Shown piece after piece: positions 61,064 through 63,518 of a DNA stretch of 63,518 nucleotides. A program made the position numbers and the translations under genes. Positions within the stretch are counted from its first letter, which is position 1, and each line of letters begins with the position of its first letter. The notes under the pieces are model-generated. The model did no database searches and was not told the origin of the DNA. It was given only the letters and a program-made list of their open reading frames with translations. The stretch comes from Clostridiales bacterium (GTDB lineage: Bacteria; Bacillota; Clostridia; Saccharofermentanales; Saccharofermentanaceae), in contig JAFZVF010000034.1 in the NCBI GenBank assembly GCA_017617935.1, positions 1-63,518 on the forward strand. Reading direction: 5' to 3'.

Positions 61064-61630
61064 TTACTCTTTAGGATTGTCAAACAATGTAATAAGAGTG
61101 CACTGGGTTAGTCCGTGCGACCAGAAATCCTTGCGGGGCAGGCCTTTGACCTGGGTAAGGATGCATGAGTTCATGGCGCCGTGGCCCACGATGAGGACGT
61201 CTTTTCCTTCCTCGTGCAGGGGGACTATCACCTCTTTGAGAAAACTTCCGGTACGCTCATAGAGCTCATCGAGGCTTTCCGCGCCACCCACGGACTCAAC
61301 GTATTCTTCAGGGTGCTGAAACAAGACGTTTATTGGGCAATCGGGTATCTCAAAACTTTTCGCGAGGCCCTCGTATTCGCCAAAACCCATTTCCGTCAGT
61401 CTGTCATCGGTATAGATGGGGACGTTTCTGCCCTTCAGGATTATCTCCGCGGTTTCCCTTGCTCTGATGAGCGGGGAAGAATAACAGACGTCGAAATGGA
61501 CGTCTGCATATTTCCTTGCAGCGTCTTCGGCCATCTTCCTGCCCTCGTCGCAAAGCGGGACGTCAGTCTTTCCCTGTAGCTTGCGGAGTATGTTCCATTC
61601 GGTTTTTCCGTGTCTCAATATGTAGATCAT
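61064..61630 (-). CDS. Histidine phosphatase (phosphoglycerate mutase-like)
   Basis: The protein has 188 residues. The catalytic RHG (YILRHGKTEWN, ~6-8), the second Arg and Glu (RARETAEIIL, ~55; MGFGEYEGL, ~83) and the second His (VGHGAMN, ~150) are present. It should remove phosphate from a small metabolite or protein; substrate unknown. Confidence 0.88.
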   Translation of the reverse strand: MIYILRHGKTEWNILRKLQGKTDVPLCDEGRKMAEDAARKYADVHFDVCYSSPLIRARETAEIILKGRNVPIYTDDRLTEMGFGEYEGLAKSFEIPDCPINVLFQHPEEYVESVGGAESLDELYERTGSFLKEVIVPLHEEGKDVLIVGHGAMNSCILTQVKGLPRKDFWSHGLTQCTLITLFDNPKE

Positions 61631-61768
61631 AGCGGTATAAGTTTACTCTTAAACCTGGAATAAAGATACATTTCCCTAATAAGTGTGAAATATCGGTGCA
61701 TTGTCAGTTATTTGATTTACACCCGGACGATGCCCGTTGTATGCTTTTTGAAAAAGGGGGACAAAGCC

Positions 61769-62788
61769 ATGTTGAAAGTTTTGTTTATCGGTGGAACGGG
61801 TCAGATCAGCAGCGCGATCGTGAGAAAGCTCGCAAAAGACAAGGACTATGCCGTCTGGCTCTTGAACCGTGGAAACAACCCGGTTCCCGAGGGAGTCCAT
61901 CAGATCACCGTTGACGTGAACGATGAAGCTGCGGTTGCCGAAGCCGTAAAGGATTACACTTTTGACACGGTATGTGAGTTCATTGGCTTTGTGCCTGAAC
62001 AGGTCGAGAGGGATTACAGGCTCTTCAAGGAAAAGACAAGACAGTATATCTATATCAGTTCCGCATCCGCTTACCATAAGCCCGCGGCAAGCTATCTGAT
62101 CACCGAGGGAACGGCTCTCGCAAATCCTCATTGGCAGTACTCGAGGGACAAGATCGCGTGCGAGGAGTTCCTGATGAAGAAGTACAGGGAAGAGGGTTTC
62201 CCCGTAACGATCGTCAGGCCGAGCCATACCTATGACGAGAAACACATCCCCCTTGGGGTCCACGGAAAGAAAGGCTTTTGGCAGGTCATCAAGCGCATGC
62301 TGGACAGAAAGCCCGTCATCATTCAGGGCGACGGAACTTCGCTCTGGCATCTGACCTTCAACGAGGATTTCGCGGTCGGATTCACCGCTCTGATCGGAAA
62401 CCGCCACGCAATCGGAGAGGCTTTCCAGATCACGGGAGACGAGGTGCTTACCTGGAACCAGATATATCAGACCATTGCGGACGCTCTCGGAGTGGAACTC
62501 AAGCCTTACTATGTTTCTTCCTCTTATCTGTCTGCCGTGGGCGACAAATACGGCTATGACTTTGAGGGAAGCCTCACGGGCGACAAGTCAGTGTCGGTCG
62601 TTTTCGACAATAGCAAGCTTAAGCGCCTTGCACCAGACATGAAGACGACGGTTCCCTTCCACAAAGGCGTCAGGATCGCGCTCAAATACGTTCTTGACCA
62701 TCCCGAGTGCCGCGTGGAGGACCCTGAATTCGACCGCTGGTGCGACCGCGTGATAGAAGCCCTTGAAAATGCCAAGGAGGGCATCTGA
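61769..62788 (+). CDS. NAD-dependent epimerase/dehydratase
   Basis: The protein has 339 residues. The Rossmann motif is FIGGTGQISSAIV at the N-terminus. The catalytic pair YxxxK occurs as YSRDK (~130) after YISSASAYHK. It should act on a nucleotide sugar. The ATG at 61769 has AAAGGGGG before it. It is followed by the tryptophan T-box leader. Confidence 0.88.
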   Translation: MLKVLFIGGTGQISSAIVRKLAKDKDYAVWLLNRGNNPVPEGVHQITVDVNDEAAVAEAVKDYTFDTVCEFIGFVPEQVERDYRLFKEKTRQYIYISSASAYHKPAASYLITEGTALANPHWQYSRDKIACEEFLMKKYREEGFPVTIVRPSHTYDEKHIPLGVHGKKGFWQVIKRMLDRKPVIIQGDGTSLWHLTFNEDFAVGFTALIGNRHAIGEAFQITGDEVLTWNQIYQTIADALGVELKPYYVSSSYLSAVGDKYGYDFEGSLTGDKSVSVVFDNSKLKRLAPDMKTTVPFHKGVRIALKYVLDHPECRVEDPEFDRWCDRVIEALENAKEGI

Positions 62789-62803
62789 CCCCGCCGAAAC
62801 GTA

Positions 62804-62833
62804 TTGACAAGTGTTGCCGGCAGGCGGTATAGT
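62804..62833 (+). promoter_or_regulatory. Promoter of the T-box-trpB transcript
   Basis: TTGACA (62804-62809) and TATAGT (62828-62833) are 18 bases apart, just before the T-box stem I sequence. Confidence 0.75.
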
Positions 62834-62839
62834 TGTTTT

Positions 62840-63107
62840 GTTAAACCGAATGACCCGGAAGTAGTACCCGGAGCACGCTGATAAACGAGAGAGCCGCAGA
62901 TGGTGGGATTGCGGATTTGAAGCGCCGGAGAATGGATCCGAAGACGGGCGGGCAGGAAATGGCCCGACGGGAGCTCCCCCGTTATCCGCAGAGCACGTTT
63001 GTTGGAACGTGAACCAGAGTGGACTGCCAAACTCATAGAATCCGGCAGTCAAAACAGGTGGTACCGCAGTATATTCTGTCCTGTGTCAATTGACACGGGA
63101 CTTTTTT
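62840..63107 (+). ncRNA. T-box leader (tryptophan specifier likely)
   Basis: The region between the epimerase gene and trpB (398 bases) is a T-box. The conserved AGGTGGTACCGC is at 63056-63067. A terminator stem GTCCTGTGTC... / GACACGGGAC (63078-63101) is followed by TTTTTT. Stem I spans about 62850-62945, and a TGG triplet (62933-62935, gaaTGGatcc) is placed as the specifier, reading Trp. Uncharged tRNA-Trp should block the terminator and allow trpB expression. The TGG assignment is by eye and fits the downstream gene. Confidence 0.85.
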
Positions 63108-63186
63108 ATTGCGACGGAAAGCAAATAACGAACACCATGCTTTCCGGTAGGCCAACATCTTGCCGCCAAGATGAAAGGAGCCGACT

Positions 63187-63518
63187 ATGGCAGACAAAGC
63201 AAAGAGAATTTTTCTGACGGAAGATGAGATGCCGAAGCAGTGGTACAACGTCCGTGCGGACATGAAGATCAAGCCCGCACCGTTGATCCATCCCGGTACG
63301 CACGAGCCCCTCACCGTAGAGCAGATGTCACCCATCTTCTGCGAAGAGCTCTGCAAGCAGGAATTGGACAACGACACAAGATACATCGACATTCCTGAAG
63401 AGGTCCTCGAGTTCTACAAGATCTTCAGACCTTCACCGTTGATCCGTGCTTACCAGCTCGAGAAGGAGCTCGGAACGCCCGCTCACATCTACTACAAGTT
63501 CGAGGGCAACAACACTTC
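63187..63518 (+). CDS. trpB: Tryptophan synthase beta chain, TrpB2 type (partial)
   Basis: The visible 110 residues begin RIFLTEDEMPKQWYNVRAD after MADKAK and read into PAPLIHPGTHEPL, RPSPLIRAYQLEKELG and YKFEGNN, as in the TrpB2 (long-form) tryptophan synthase beta chain. It condenses indole and serine to tryptophan with pyridoxal phosphate. The active Lys lies beyond the end of the window. The ATG has AAAGGAG before it, and the T-box leader controls it. Confidence 0.88.
   Translation, partial: MADKAKRIFLTEDEMPKQWYNVRADMKIKPAPLIHPGTHEPLTVEQMSPIFCEELCKQELDNDTRYIDIPEEVLEFYKIFRPSPLIRAYQLEKELGTPAHIYYKFEGNNT

Noticed and set aside
1..63518. CRISPR array, prophage, insertion sequence, tRNA or rRNA genes
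   Set aside because: No spaced direct repeats of CRISPR size, no transposase or integrase reading frames with terminal repeats, and no cloverleaf or rRNA-like stretches were seen.

Overview
The window looks like chromosomal DNA of an anaerobic, low-to-mid GC Gram-positive bacterium of the class Clostridia (Bacillota). The support is indirect: strong Shine-Dalgarno sites (AAGGAG/GGAGG), many GTG/TTG starts, a T-box leader, a HydE [FeFe]-hydrogenase maturase, a two-cluster ferredoxin-type aldo/keto reductase, an S-layer-homology surface protein, an IscS/IscU/Rrf2 set, and many small metabolic and GNAT genes. I cannot name the genus. No phage, transposase, CRISPR, tRNA or rRNA was seen.

Layout. 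1-400: the 3' end of tuf, its terminator and a repeat-rich spacer. 0.4-1.8 kb: an Ala/Lys/Glu coiled-coil protein on the minus strand. 2.0-7.2 kb: a polyamine operon (cupin-type XRE regulator, potA, an unusually long potB, potC, potD). 7.2-11.2 kb, minus strand: a lipoprotein, glutamate 5-kinase and a class A penicillin-binding protein. 11.2-13.9 kb: an AT-rich membrane acyltransferase sitting between two copies of one divergent promoter, then an RNA uracil methyltransferase. 13.9-18.2 kb: a large LRR/SLH surface protein and a membrane-anchored foldase. 18.2-34.3 kb: a long, tightly packed plus-strand run of small enzymes (inosine-DNA glycosylase, HydE, 2H phosphoesterase, P-loop kinase, several acetyltransferases, nitrilase-type hydrolase, two PlsC-like acyltransferases, ABC exporter, NUDIX, radical SAM, ACT protein). 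34.3-49 kb: a GT-C type membrane protein, a redox-type XRE fusion regulator, another acyltransferase with an XRE-AbrB regulator, CorA, TrkH/KtrB with TrkA/KtrA, a GGDEF-EAL protein, an EamA transporter, an MgtA-type pump and an anchored protein.

49-54.7 kb is a sulfur locus with two divergent arms. The minus arm encodes O-acetylhomoserine sulfhydrylase and cysteine synthase. The plus arm encodes IscS, IscU, an Rrf2 regulator with three cysteines and a TtcA-like tRNA thiolase. Between the sulfhydrylase promoter and its start codon lies a 42-codon reading frame crowded with Met and Cys codons, followed by an intrinsic terminator whose 5' arm can pair instead with codons 29-32 of the small frame. 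This has the architecture of a ribosome-sensing attenuator responding to sulfur amino acids. It is the most interesting feature of the window.

54.8-61.7 kb: a ferredoxin-type aldo/keto reductase, a membrane protein, an SDR enzyme, a diguanylate cyclase, a zinc-ribbon membrane protein, a MATE exporter and a histidine phosphatase. 61.7-63.5 kb: an NAD-dependent epimerase, then a tryptophan-type T-box leader in front of a TrpB2-like tryptophan synthase beta chain that runs off the window. Assignments rest on motif reading alone; no database search was possible.
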